From: Glandiceps talaboti
Taxonomy: Eukaryota; Hemichordata; Enteropneusta; Spengelidae
Length of the DNA: 64,000 nt
Assembly: GCF_964340395.1 (NCBI RefSeq)
Contig: NC_135568.1
Location: 17,386,276 to 17,450,275 of the forward strand
Reading direction: 5' to 3'
Shown here: piece after piece, positions 34,396 to 47,131 of the stretch
How the letters are laid out: each line of letters starts with the position of its first letter
How positions within the stretch are numbered: position 1 is the first letter of the stretch
The notes under the pieces: model-generated
What the model was told of the DNA's origin: nothing
Database searches by the model: none
The model's input: the letters and a program-made list of their open reading frames with translations, nothing else
Program-made: the position numbers and the translations under genes

Positions 34396-35550
34396 GTAGT
34401 TTTAAGTGTCCATGTGAAAAAGCTCTAAGACCTGATATTATTTTTTGTACAATATGACCCAACTGCTGCATGCTTATCTCTCTAACGTAACTGTACTATC
34501 ATAGAAATTTTAAAGTTTTTTTTCATACGACACACAATTTATATTTAGTGAAAGCAAAATGGAAGCTTTAATCCACACCTGTGGACTTGTTTATCTGTCT
34601 AATGTGGACAAAACTTAAATCACTTTTGCTTTTACCAACTATCAATTGTGTGTTTTCAGAGTTTAAATTTCTATGGTAATATCAGCCAGACTATACATAT
34701 AACTGCCAGTGTGGCATAATTGGTGTATTTGCAAATTAAAGCATTCTCTGCTGCTGCACTCATTTTTAAAAGTTAAGGAAATGTATCACGTACAGGAAAC
34801 ACCACAGGGAGAAGTTCAAATTCCATACTCACATCGGCATGTGCCATACAAGTATATATATACATCATGGTTTATGCTATAGTATCACTTATTATATGCA
34901 TTTATGTTGATCAAACACATTATTTCACATACATGGAATGATCGTATGTTCATGTTTTTTGTATTAATTCTGCTGCAGTGCAAATAACAATGGTGTGCAC
35001 ACATTGATACAAGTAATCATTTGGAACAACATTTTTGATAAAATGTACCTGCAGTGAGCTAGGGTAGCCTGCATACATGTATAAATGTACAGATTATTTG
35101 ACCACTTGGTTAGTATAGCATTTAGTTTATAGCAAGTCCAACAGTAAGAAAAAAGCAATTAAAACTGCAGCAGTAAAAATATGGCAAATATGGGCCAAAA
35201 CTGACATACATGTACATGTACTCTTAACTGTTTCCTGTAAGGATGTGGGCTAGAAAAATGTATGCACTTTAAATGAACCATAAATTATAGACCCTTTGCA
35301 CAAGAGAAACCAAAGAAGAATACAGTGTTGCCCTCCCTCATACTGTTTTTTTCCAGCATACAGGCCTGTGCGCTAGATGTATTATGGTTTTGGCAGTAAA
35401 AATCGCTGCTTGCTCAGGCCATATCATAAATAGCCATCAGCTATGACCCTTCAACACTATCTAGCACAGAGCCATCAAATAGTTATTACCGTTGTGCCAT
35501 GCCTGAATAACAGGATCATTAAAAGCTGAAATGCTATTAAAATGGAATAG
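34396..35550. other. Nothing recognised
   Basis: AT-rich DNA with several tacatgta words. The antisense frame at 34964-35158 is not recognisable. Confidence 0.5.
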
Positions 35551-35619
35551 ACCCTGCTATGACTGCACCATTAAATGATATCACTTCACCTGATCTATGT
35601 ATTTACATTTATGACTTCA

Positions 35620-36600
35620 TCATTTCAAACTGTCACACAAGGTCATCAAACAAGGAAATATGTGTTGCCCTAATAATGCTGATGACTCTCAGGCAGAAAC
35701 TTAGTATCTTTACAACAGACTTCAATATTGCCATAATAGCAAAGGCATTTTCAACAGCAAGGAAATGTGTACTGTATTCAATATTGCCTAGATGGAAACA
35801 TGATAAACTATCTCACATTGTATAACTTTATTCTCAAGCAAGCAAATACTATTTTATTACATTACATGTATAAAAACAAGGATATCCCTCAATTATACCA
35901 TACATAAGCCTTAAGGAATATATACCCTGGTCATTCTACATCACGACAACGCGTGTCTACATCACAGGTTGATTGATTTTCGGAAAATATTCGGAAAACC
36001 ACAAACTAAAATGGATATATAACTAAAAGGGATATTCATCACTGGTTCTGCTGTGTTCAAAATATGAGTCAAAATGTTCAAAACTGCCTGATGACTTTAA
36101 GGTCAAGACCTATGTTCATAATATTTTTAAAGTTTGGCAAACATTCTAACAACACAGAAATGCATGTTGGTGCTGAGTGATGCTTGGATGGAAACTTATA
36201 TCACATTCTAAAACTTTATTCTTCCACAGACATTGTTACATAGAACAAGGAAATACCATAATGATGTATTGCCTGGTGACTAATTTAAAACCTATGCTTT
36301 TAGCATCATCAATTTTTTCCATGTCTAGCAAAGACATCATATAACAAAGAAATGCATGCTGCCAAGTGATGCTCAGATCAGATGGAAACTTATCTCAGAC
36401 TCTATAACTTTATTCTCATTCAAACGTTATTACAAAGAACATGGATATATAACATCATCATATTTCAAAGTCCAAAGAACACGGATATATAACATCATCA
36501 TCTTTCAAAGTCTGGCAAATACATTAAATAACAAAGAAATGCATCTCAATTGCCAAGTGATGCTCAGATCAGATGAAAACACTGCTATCATTTCCGAGTC
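35620..36600. repeat. Diverged satellite, about 190 bp period, with embedded dispersed repeat
   Basis: The phrase gatg(g/a)aaac recurs at 35791, 36187, 36381 and 36572. It is preceded by (c)agtgatgct-like DNA and, further upstream, by caaagaaatgcatg. It is followed by ttatctca, then ctataactttattct. Spacings near 191-194 bp (and 396, about twice that) give a period near 190. A 40-bp near-perfect duplication (acatcatcat(a/c)tttcaaagt) sits at 36433-36510. Between 35927 and 36090 lies a copy of the two-module dispersed repeat (tggtcattctacatcac, ggttctgctgtgttcaaaat). The frames at 35559-35825 and 36356-36712 fall in this repeat. Confidence 0.65.
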
Positions 36601-37960
36601 TGGCGAGGAGATCAGACAACGAAGAACTATGTCTTGCTTGATACGGCTTGCATGGAAAGTGATCTCTAGAACTTCCTTCTTAGGAAAGGTCATTAATAAT
36701 AAAAGTAAATGATATATATTTTTGTTCAATGACAAATGTGCAAGCACTGCCCCTAAGATGCCTTCATCATTTCCATGTGTTACAGTGGTACAAATTAATA
36801 AGAATGACGACTGAATTTGTTGGAAGCAATCTTTTAAATTACAATATATTATAACAACAATAAGTTAATTTATTAAACAAGACTATAAAAGACAGTATTT
36901 TTCAAAAATTATTCACTTTGGCAATCTAAGGTAGGGGCGATTCCAATTGCAATACTAACTCTCCACTGTAACATTTAGAGTGTACTTGATTCTAGGTATT
37001 TTGATTTGAATTTGAGAGTGGCAAATCTCTTCAAACCATAAGACCATTCTCTGGTCTATTTTGACTTATATGTAGAAATACACCCAGGAACAAATAACTC
37101 TTTTATTTTCCCAGAGTTCATACAGTATTTGGTGGTCATATTGGACTCTGTAATGACAAAATTTTGACATCATTTTGACCTCTATTCAAACATTTGTATG
37201 GTGACCCAAAAGTTTTTTCCCCGAGAATAGATTTGGGTTTTCTAGAACTTATTTAAATATTAAGTAAATGCAAGTGTTTACAGATATTATTTCTGAGGCA
37301 CTTTCTATATTAACTTGCCAAGAATTTGACTAATTTGTTTTTTGAAAGTACACCCAGGCTATATACATGTACACAAAAATAAATGTTTGTTTTTAAGTGC
37401 CTATAAGGATGATTAATAGAAAGTGGAAAAAAACATACAAAAAAAAAAAGTAACCGGAAATTCATTAAATGTCTTCAAATCCATCTTCTTGATGCTTGCC
37501 AATTATTTATACGGATGGGGGTTTTTTTTGTCAGATATTACTATGCCAGTTTTTCTTGAATGATTGTAAATAAATTGAAATTAAATCCCATAATAAATCA
37601 AAATAATTTTAAGATTAAAATGTTGGATTACAAGATATGATATTAATGCTTTTAATAAGAAAGTCTCATTTTAAATATATGATTGATCTCAACTTTATGA
37701 ATATTAATACTTCAACTGAAAGTGATAATATGGACGCAGGTGGTTACATTATTTTTTATAAGTTATGTTCAAAGCAGTGACTTGAATATGCTATTTCTTT
37801 TCATGTGATAATTCAGTGAACAGACACAAGAAACTTGACAAATACATCCCAGGGTAAATTTTAGAAAAAATTTCAAAAGTGATGCTCTGATTTTTTCTCA
37901 CATTTCCATGGTTACTACATGCACATGAATAAAAACATTTTCCATTTTTAATCATGAACT
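36601..37960. other. Nothing recognised
   Basis: AT-rich DNA with several A- and T-runs. No open frame of note. Confidence 0.5.
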
Positions 37961-37965
37961 TGATG

Positions 37966-38045
37966 GGTACATACTTTATATACCTTGGTCATTCTATGCC
38001 ACAAATCCTGTGTCTATTAAGTCACTGGTTTTGTGATGGGACTTC
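37966..38045. repeat. Dispersed repeat, copy 4 (partial)
   Basis: tataccttggtcattctatg then ccacaaatcctgtgtcta then agtcactggtt matches the first module at about 35932-35985 (accctggtcattctacatca, gtgtctacatcaca). It is truncated before the ctgctgtgttcaaaat part. Confidence 0.5.
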
Positions 38046-38446
38046 AGACATACTTTACTTTATGGCTGAAATCTAAAACACCTAGTGCAGTGCCCGGTAT
38101 CTTTGTGTAGACAGCAATCACTAACAGTATAACCTAAACCTAAAGACACACTGATTAACCCCACTCCTGGGGAAAATGACCCCACCTTTTTGCATTCATT
38201 GACATTATTGTCCTAATTTTTCTAAATTGCACATGTAAGCAGAATACTAATAAATTATTCCATTCTAATGTATTGTAAATAATGAAAAGCCATTTCAAAT
38301 CCTGATAGAAAAATGTTAATGTTCCTCTAATGGAAACAAATAAGAATCAACATTTTCTAGTTAATTTGCATAGAGGTGTTCGGTGCATCTGCACACTGTG
38401 AACCCTTTTACGACATCACAATGTTAGTATATAATGGATAATATAC
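38046..38446. other. Nothing recognised
   Basis: AT-rich spacer, no feature found. Confidence 0.5.
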
Positions 38447-38457
38447 AATGTATGTAA

Positions 38458-38488
<31 letters not shown>

Positions 38489-38544
38489 CCGGTATGTATC
38501 GGTATGTATGTTATGTACATGCATGTGTATGTGTGTATGTGTGT
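38447..38544. repeat. (GTAT)n microsatellite, compound
   Basis: About 98 bp: tatg/gtat tetramers, interrupted by two ccggtatgtatc-type units, then drifting into gtgtatgtgtg. Confidence 0.92.
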
Positions 38545-40209
38545 TACTTTTAATAATCAATTTCTCCTCTATTACCACTACAATTCAGGAAACAACATGT
38601 GATAATAAATTTTATTAAATAAAAAAAAAATAACAAAACATTGGCACAGCTGTTCCACTACAATTATTAGGGACAGCTGAATTCACACATATATAGATTG
38701 TTACCTCATCATCTTCCTTATTAAATGTAAATTCACAAACATGTACGCAAGTTGTTATGGTAACGTTAACCAGCAGTTTTCAAATTATGGGTGTATAAAT
38801 AAATACGTGTGCGGATTTGTCGGTTTATGCAAAATTACAAGTTGAGATTAGCTGATCTCATTTTTATTCCCGGATATTAGGAACAGGAAAACATGGAAAT
38901 TATAAAACGGCGAACTAACATAAAAATCTTTATTAAATCATTGTTATACTCTTTCTTATATTAGTCTTATTGTGTCTGTATGTGAAGTAATTGTGAAGAA
39001 GAAATTAAAAGTAAACAACTTAGTGACAGAAATGTTATTATTTAAGTGATACAATTAACAGTAGTTAAACGAGGGCCGAAACATACGCTATGAATATAGT
39101 CATAAATTACAAATAGCATGCAGTAGTGTAAACATGTACAACCTGTATTTAATGAGGCTTTCTGATATCGTGTATGAATTTTGTTAGTCTCATGCCATGG
39201 GCATGTTTCCCCTGTACATGTACAAGATTGATTTAATACTGAAGAACAGAATCAATAGGAGATGAGAGTACATCATGGTTACATTGTCACTGACAAGTGA
39301 ACCAGAAAATTAAACCATGTAACAGATCAAATGTGGCTTGTACATTGTAAACCCTATATAAACACTTTTATTTACATATCTGTATCAAAAATCCACTCCA
39401 TACATATGGCATTTGCTTCATCAGAATTCTTCAACAAATTTGTCTATTAAATTTTATTTTGGGTGTGTTTTAATTGTATGCATAATTTATTTAAATCACC
39501 GCCGTCTCTTGGCCAGGATGTGATGGTTATCATACACGTTTGTAAAAGACGTTCCAATGTCAGACTGTTTCGAGACGTTTGTTCAACCAAAGAGACTGCT
39601 TCCTTTGAAGCTTAAGATAACTAATTCTTTAAATCATTTAATGTCTGACATGTTGGTTGTAGCTTAAAAAGTCAATTATCAGGTGACAGAAATAATTTTT
39701 TTGTCTGGATTTTGTCTAATTTTGAGCAGCATTTAAAAGCAATGAAGCAAAATTTGAGGGCACATTAAACTCAACACAATTTAAAGGCTTTTGATGAGTC
39801 CCAAAATTAGTATGCAGACTTTAAAAATTTATCATGAAACATCAACAAAATTAACTGGAGGAAAATGAGATTGGAAATGACAAGCTTGTTGTATTTGTAG
39901 TTAAAACTGGGTATGTAATTAAAACCAAAACCTCCATGATTGTATAATGTATATAATTATAAATTCATTGACAACTAACAAAGTCAATTACTTTAAACAA
40001 TAGTGTGTTAATTAGACAGGAAACCAATATGCTCGTTAGTTTTTATGCATGTAGGATTAATGAAGTGATCACTGACGAATATTTCTTTCTAGACTATAAT
40101 TCTGGAACCAGTATGGCGAGCTAATTAATGTGCTACAACTTTGTTATTTTTACATTCCAATATCTTATCATGGAGGTTACAAGGGGAGACAGAATTTGGT
40201 AGGGGTCAT
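38545..40209. other. AT-rich stretch with somewhat more CpGs than average
   Basis: At 38795-38880 there is a TATA-like gtataaataaat, then several CpGs and a palindromic tgagattagctgatctca. At 39500-39590 a CpG-bearing segment (ccgtctcttggccaggatgt) stands out. These might mark a regulatory region or old retroelement ends. I can support neither a promoter nor an exon. Confidence 0.3.
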
Positions 40210-40345
40210 GTAATAGCTCGCGCAGCAGGAAGCGAAGCTGCCGCGTAGCGCCTCAACCACTAGTACGTATTCGCGTCGTATATACTATGTGAAAAAAATT
40301 GGTGGTTCTCCCAGGGATGAATTGCGGCGCGCAGTGACTATGCAT
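40210..40345. other. Isolated CpG-dense patch with hairpin
   Basis: Roughly 13 CpG dinucleotides lie within about 125 bp, whereas most of the window has very few. A GC-rich hairpin is formed by gctcgcgcagc (40216-40226) and gctgccgcgtagc (40237-40249). Fourteen bases after the hairpin the sequence reads CTAGT (40260-40264). Hairpin plus CTRR-T is how Helitron 3' ends look, so a Helitron terminus is one reading. A small regulatory CpG island or a recently inserted unmethylated element are others. No 5' partner was found. Confidence 0.45.
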
Positions 40346-41003
40346 GTGCCTTCCATATACTATGTGCATTCTCCATGAGCTACCGTATCTTCATATAGGT
40401 GACAAGATCATCGCCATACATTGCAATATTGTAACAGTAGGCCTGTTGGCATGATTATCGTAACATTGTAACGAGTATCGAGGCATCACTGTACCCCTAG
40501 AAGAAATTGGTACACTATTTGGAAGTTTGACGCGATATGGACCATTGATGACATAGCACAGCTGAATTGAATATGAACGATATTAATCTAATGGCTATGA
40601 TGGTTTTTGAAACCAACAACTGCATAGAGTGTTGACTTTCTTTACTTCGATCTCGTCCATGTCAGAAAATTAGATGTCATTCAATAAAATAAATTTTGAT
40701 GGTCAACACCCCTGGAAAATGACCCAAATCAAGTGTACGAACCCTGGTCCAGGCAGCCGTTCACAAATGAATCTACCCTGTGTGAGCTTATGGGCTTTGC
40801 CTATTTATGATATTACTTAAACTGTGTTACACTACGTTGTACATTTATTTTTGTAATAATTACCATGATTGGTTTTATAATTCTCAGTACCTGTAATAGA
40901 ACATTACTGTCTATAGGCACATCATAAAAATAACGAACATTCGATTTCTTGGTCAAGTTTTTCTCCATGGGCTTCACATACAATAGTTATTATAAGCACA
41001 CAT
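40346..41003. other. Nothing recognised
   Basis: AT-rich DNA between the CpG patch and the minisatellite. No open frame or repeat identified. Confidence 0.5.
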
Positions 41004-41421
41004 GAGAATAAGTCAACCATCTTGTTCTATTTTGACCCTCTAGCATACAGTAAAATGCTATTGAAGGTACTGAGAATATTAAGTCAACCATCTTGTTCTA
41101 TTTTGACCCTCTAGCATACAGTAAAATGCTATTGAAGGTACTGAGAATATTAAGTCAACCATCTTGTTCTATTTTGACCCTCTAGCATACAGTAAAATGC
41201 TATTGAAGGTACTGAGAATAAGTCAACCATCTTGTTCTATTTTGACCCTCTAGCATACAGTAAAATGCTATTGAAGGTACAGGGAATATGTCAACCTTCT
41301 TGTTCTATTTTGACCCTCTAGCATACAGTCAAATGCTATTGAAGGTACTGAGAATAAGTCAACCTTTTTGTTCTATTTTGACCGTTTAGCCTGAAGTAAA
41401 ATGCTATTGCAGGTACTAAGA
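41004..41421. repeat. 68/71-bp minisatellite, six copies
   Basis: Units start at 41004, 41072, 41143, 41214, 41282 and 41350 (gagaata or gggaata), followed by agtcaaccatcttgttctat, then tttgaccctctagcatacag and taaaatgctattgaaggtac. Units 2 and 3 carry a 3-bp insertion (gagaatattaagt), giving a 71-bp length instead of 68. The first four copies are nearly identical and the last two progressively diverge, so the array is younger on its left side. Confidence 0.96.
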
Positions 41422-41820
41422 ATTGAACATTTGAGGGTAATTAATTGATCAGTAAACTTTTTATGAAATTGTGTCTGCTTTATAACTAAACCACATTAAA
41501 TGAGTGTAAAGTTAATGACAGGAGCTCAGGAGGTTTTCTGTAGATGGCAATTTATCAAAATTAATACCTATTATTTCTCTCGTGTATCTGTCTAATAAGC
41601 TAGGAGGGATTTAATCCTTAACGCAATGCAATGTTTACTCCATAAATATATACAACTCTCAATTATTCATTTGACTTAGATCTCCAGAGATTCATAAGAT
41701 TGGTTTCATGACATCTATTTAAAGGTAAAAGCAGGAAATGTTACCATGTCTAAATATTCATGTTTTCCAAGCATTGGTCAATAATCATGTGACACCATTA
41801 ACACCTGGTGAAAACATTCA
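41422..41820. other. Nothing recognised
   Basis: AT-rich DNA without supported features. Confidence 0.5.
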
Positions 41821-41823
41821 GTC

Positions 41824-41862
41824 CATTGAAGAAGTCCATTGAGTCGAGACGAAATATTTGGA
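41824..41862 (+). mobile_element. Possible Penelope-type stem and GAAA tail fragment
   Basis: ttgaagaagtccattgagtc followed by gagacgaaatatttggac resembles the TGAAGAAGTCC..GGACGAAACGTTTG signature near the ends of some Penelope-like elements. It is short and isolated, so it may be chance. Confidence 0.25.
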
Positions 41863-41963
41863 CAAGGTAGCATTTCCTACTTGTGATAAAGTAATCTTAA
41901 GTTTATATAAATCATTGACTTAGTTTTTAGAACATGTATGTCAGCCAGATTCCACCTCATCCA

Positions 41964-41985
41964 CCCCCCCCCCCCACACACACCC
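41964..41985. repeat. C-run followed by (CA)n
   Basis: Twelve consecutive C (41964-41975) run into acacacaccc. It produces a glycine run in the antisense frame at 41877-42155, which is not a gene. Confidence 0.9.
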
Positions 41986-43015
41986 ATTAACAAAACAAAA
42001 ATGTGTTTCCTGCAGTGTAAATTGTAACATATTTTATGCCACCTTTGTGCAAGATTTGAAAGAAATACAGCTGTGCTATATATGTCACAGATTTTGCTGG
42101 CCAGGTGCTGTAACACACATACAATGTACATGCATACACACTGTCGAACACACACATGGATAGATAGGCAAAATCAAATTCTTTTCTGTGTAGTGCCAGA
42201 ATTGTGATGTAACTGTCTCTCTTATAGTAGACTAAAACTAATTTGTGTAAAGCTAAATTTATTTTGCTCATATGTACATTTTTAAAATATACATATCTGT
42301 CCAACTCTTTAGATTTGGATTCTACAATTATACAAAGATGGTAACGTCAAAGTGAATTTGAGCAGATGAATACCTGTAGACAGATTTATATAAATAGAGT
42401 AGAAAATGATCATTAGTCTGGCCAACAATACAGAACCCACAGTGCTCAAAAAGGTTTTCTTATACTGTAATTACACTTTTGATGTTGACATTTACATTTA
42501 AGTGTTATTATATGCTGACCCCTTTGGTAGATAATTATACAAAATATATAATGTTGGCATTTCCCTTTCACAATGTCTTTAAAAGTCTATAGATTACCAA
42601 TTACAATGAATGTATTGAAACTGTATACATACGTCAAACGCACTTTACAGAGCCAGGGAGAAAGGGTTCATTGTATTGGTTGAAATATCATATGACACAA
42701 TTAAACCCTGGTCTAGAGAGCCAGGTCAAAAGATTTTTTTTTTTTTTTGAGGTATTGATCAGAAATGCATTACAAGGCTAATGATGGTAAAGTGGACATC
42801 AAAAGGTTGGTGAATGAAAACAGAAAACACATGTACATCTGGTAATAGTACTCTCCACACTAGAAATGTTTACTAGATCACCATCACATGAGTTCAAATT
42901 GAAAATACGCACAACTTGATCAGATTAATGATCATTTATAGTCATTATAATTGGAAATATTTTTAAAAATTTTTTGAATCTTTCTCATATCAAATCTCAA
43001 ACTTCAAAATTGACA
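41986..43015. other. Nothing recognised
   Basis: AT-rich DNA with a short T-run near 42735. Antisense frames at 41987-42304 are not recognisable. Confidence 0.5.
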
Positions 43016-43165
43016 ATTCATCTCCAATATTCCCTCGTCCCACCCCATACCTCTGTGACCCAATCCTCATATCACCCGTCTGCCTCAACCCCTTGCATTG
43101 ATCATCTCATCCTCTCACCCCTCATTCCCATCCATCACTCATCTTACTCCTGCAGTCATTTTTTC
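43016..43165. other. C/T-rich low-complexity segment
   Basis: About 150 bp with few G on the + strand, made of ctc, tcc, atc and ccc words. The frame at 42974-43219 owes its Ser/Pro/His composition to this bias. It could be a degraded polypyrimidine microsatellite. No function is inferred. Confidence 0.6.
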
Positions 43166-44540
43166 CTCCACATTTTAATTAAAAAGGACAAAGAAATTAT
43201 AAATTTAAAATATTTTTAATACCTGCATGTGCATTGATTAGATTAGAAACTAACACATGTATACAGCATACAAAATGTGGCAACTTGTTTGTTCAAATTG
43301 GGAAAAAAAATGAGAATTTGATTTACCGTTCACTGACTGTTTGCATAAAAAAAACATGACTCAATACTCTTGTTTACACGTAGGCGTATGTATATAACCC
43401 CAGGCACTGATTTGCACCAAAGGTGAAGTATGTGTTTACATTTCTTTTACACGCTGTATAAATTAATGGTCACATATACTGTAGGACAATACAAGCTATT
43501 CATGGTATAAGTCATTTTGAGGATTGCTTCTGGCACTCATGGTTCCTGTAAAACTGGCTCCCAATGATTTCTCCTTATAACAACAACAAGCCTACTAATA
43601 ACAACAGTATATTTTTTTAATTATTAATCAAAATCAAATTCATAAATTCTACCCACCCAAAATTCTCTGGTTGCTTGTTTTCCTGCTTTATAATTAAATA
43701 TGCATTAATTTATTTCTGCAACACTTTTTATCTTGGATTATCCTCATCAGAGAAATCCAGTCACATTTGGCACTGATCAAAGTATTAGAGTTGGCTGAGC
43801 CAGACTTCTGCCATCAATCAATGACATACATATATTAGGAAGAAGTGCAAAAATGCATAATTCCAAATGGAAGCACTTCGAGCAATAGGAATTTTCCATA
43901 TTCAAATGGACAAAACAATGTATTTGATTGTAGGTGCAAATTAGTATGTGAACAAAGAAGTTTACAAAATTATATTAGTTTTAGAAAGCGTCCCAATACC
44001 AAGCTGCATAAACTGATCAGTTCACTTCTGATATGTACTGTACATGTTAACATTTGAATTTACAGATCAATAACTTTGTATGTTCCCTTTATGATTCAGC
44101 ATTTTTCTACTATTCGGACATCACAGACTTCCACAGTAAGTACAAACTAACACTATACAACTCTAAATATAGATTTTATTATTAGGGGAATTGCTACCAA
44201 GGCCAGAGTAAACAATATTATCTAAAAATACGTTAAAATATGATGTTATATCTATGATAGCATTTTTACACATTTTAATTATTGATTTTCATATTTGACA
44301 ATAAATTTTATGTAATTACATCATAACTTTATGGAGTCAGCCTATTAGTAAGTATTATTGATTTGCATTAGAAATGTATTTTGCAAATCTAAATATGAGT
44401 AATTTCTGAGTTAACAAATTACATTTTGTATAAATGTATGCATACCGGATATAGTATATTTTTGCATAGTCTTTATAACTAGGTTTACAATAAACCTTTG
44501 CTTAGAGGCAATATGTTAAAATGAAAAATATTTTTTTCTC
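43166..44540. other. Nothing recognised
   Basis: AT-rich unique-looking DNA. The frame at 43845-44057 is not recognisable. Confidence 0.5.
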
Positions 44541-45235
44541 ATATGTTAAATATTTATAAATGAGATCATTTTTCAATTAAATATTTAATGTAGATTCATT
44601 ATTTAAAACCATATCTGCCATTTTAAGCTAAAAGGAAACTATAATACATAATTTTTTTTTTTAAATGTCAATGATTCTGGCAGTATACTAAATTAATCAG
44701 CACACAATAATATTAATATTACTTGCATGTATATGTTCATTCTAAACATTTCATATAGATTCATTAATTGAAAAAATGTCTGTCATTTTAATCTTAATAA
44801 AACTATGATGCATCAAAGTCAAAAAATGAACTATAACCATAGTTCTGGCAGTATACTAAATTAACCAGCGCACAACTTTATTAATATTACTTGTACATGT
44901 ATGCATGTGTTCATTCTAAACATTTGATGTAAATTCATTAATAAAAACTGTCATCTGCCATAACAACTCAAAGTTGAAAAAAAAACCATAATTTTGGCAG
45001 TATACTAAATTAATCGGCTCACAATATTATGACTTGTCTACATGTTTTCATTCTGAACATTCACTGTTGATAAATTTAATAGTAAAATTATGTCTGCCAT
45101 TTTAATCTAAATTAAAACTATCTTGCATCAAAGTTTAAAAAAAAACTGTGTTCATAATTCTTGCAGTATACTATTGGCACACAATATTATGACTTGTATG
45201 TGTTCACTTCATTCTAAAATACAAGATAAACACCC
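44541..45235. repeat. Diverged tandem repeat, 150-170 bp period, four to five copies
   Basis: The phrase ggcagtatactaaatta occurs at 44679, 44847 and 44996, with a shortened form at 45162. Each is followed by a cacacaa-like word, attatta or attatgac, acttg, a tgttcattctaa-type stretch and an attcatta segment. A degenerate earlier copy (ttaatgtagattcattattt then tctgccattttaa) begins near 44580. Units differ by many substitutions and indels, so this is an old array. Confidence 0.8.
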
Positions 45236-45278
45236 ATGTGCCTGTATGTTGTCAGAAGTACATACATAGTGCTGAATA

Positions 45279-45677
45279 TTGGTAAATTTACATTACCTTT
45301 TTACAATTCAATTAAATTTCTGTGAGCAAATTCTAGGCGTTAACTGTTCATTTTCCCAGATGGTGTTATTTTTCAGGATTACACGTCCATTTTGTTGTTA
45401 CATGCTTAAAATGGTGTCGTCTTCCAGATTACATCGAGTTACCCAAGAACCACTCAATTCTGGTGGCAGACAGCTCACTTCAGTGGTGGTATATTTACTT
45501 GTCAGACAATTTCTAAATCATCTTATATATTTCTTCGTCAGGAATATACAGGATCCAATTATTCTTTTCATGGATTTCCATGGACTTTTTAGGAGTTATA
45601 TTCAATTAGGGGAATTTCCAGGAAATTTACTGATACATTCAAAGAACATAAATGACTCCTATTCATTATATCCATAA
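45279..45677 (+). other. Unrecognised 132-codon open frame, probably chance
   Basis: The longest frame outside tandem repeats. It begins MVNLHYLFTI and is rich in Leu, Phe, Ile and Ser with no clear signal peptide cleavage site, membrane topology or domain. Composition follows the T-rich DNA. The length is near what is expected by chance for a window this size and AT-rich. A lineage-specific exon cannot be excluded. Confidence 0.15.
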
Positions 45678-45984
45678 ATCATCGCATTATAAGTTTTTTT
45701 TACAAATTTCCAGGCCTTTCTGACATTTAAAGATCTACAGAATACTTGCTGGTGATATAGTATTACTGAATAGTTGTGACATTCACAGATTAATACCAAC
45801 TAAATCCTTCACAACTGTCAAACTTTTAATGGTCATTTGCGATTATGTGAGGAATTACTAGAAATATTATTTTGAAATATGGACGTAACAGATGGCAAAT
45901 TCCTATATTCCATCCATAGTTAGTCTGAACTATAGTTGACAGCTACTGTCTGTAATCTATTTATGATGTTACTGTCCCTGTGAA

Positions 45985-46345
<361 letters not shown>

Positions 46346-46723
46346 TAAATCTAAACATTATTGCACCTACTAGTAAATTTAAATGTTATGTAATTTGTAG
46401 TAATTTGACAACAATATCATGCATAGTGTATTCATTTTCAGTAATAAGCTCATGAATATTAATTTGAAAATTATAACAAAATAATCCTGCATCATTAATT
46501 TATATATAGATTAATGCATAATATTAATTAAAAGTAATGCAGTCACATCAAAAACAAAATATATCGTACAACAAAACTACGCAGTCACTTCAGAAACTAG
46601 ATTGCAAATGAGGTAACTTCACTATTACCACATCATACTCATTATTTGTTAGTGATGATACTGTTCAGTTGTTATTAAAAACATAGTTATAACCCACTCT
46701 TGTTAAATTTTATATCTATGATA
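46346..46723. other. Nothing recognised
   Basis: AT-rich spacer before the inverted-repeat elements. Confidence 0.5.
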
Positions 46724-47101
46724 AGGCCTAAAAAAATAATTGTTTGGTTCCGGTTACCCAACCCCACCTAGCGTTTCACTGCCGACACTAAACTTTTTTT
46801 ACATATTCAAGAAAAAATAAATAAAATCGGGAAAATTGTGAAGTCTCACAAGAAATAGTGGGTGCAGAAACAACCATCAACTTAGAAAGACACTCTAAAA
46901 CTGTTCTTCCAAACTAGTAATGGCTTTACATCTGATAGGAAGAAAGGAACAACACAGAGACTATTGGAAAACAATGGAAAACCTGAACTAGACACTCACA
47001 CACACAAAAAATATAATAAAATAAGATAAGAAATCTACCTACGCCACATATTCTAATATTTAGCATAACCAGAACCACACAATTTTTTTTTAGTAGGCCT
47101 A
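46724..47101. mobile_element. Terminal-inverted-repeat element (MITE-like), about 378 bp
   Basis: The left end reads aggccta, an A-run, then attgtttggttccggttacc. The right end in reverse complement reads aggcctact, an A-run, then attgtgtggttctggttatg. Termini are thus inverted repeats of about 35 bp. The interior is AT-rich and non-coding. AGGCCTA at both edges is self-complementary in its centre, so it may be the terminus or a target duplication. Size, structure and lack of coding fit a non-autonomous DNA transposon. Confidence 0.68.
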
Positions 47102-47131
47102 ATCACTCAGAAGGGAAGGATACTAAATTTA

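Noticed and set aside
34964-35160. Inverted ctgctgcagt ends as a transposon
   Set aside because: Match is limited to a 10-bp self-complementary word; flanks do not pair.
35679-36100. Hammerhead ribozyme cores (ctgatga words)
   Set aside because: No paired stems or downstream GAAA in the required arrangement were found around ctgatga occurrences.
39500-39590. Non-LTR retrotransposon 3' end (tcttggccagg..ttgtaaaag)
   Set aside because: Suggestive wording only; no tail, coding region or second copy in the window.
45279-45677. 132-codon open frame as a gene
   Set aside because: No recognisable domain, and the length is about what chance gives for 64 kb of AT-rich DNA. Kept only as a low-confidence entry.
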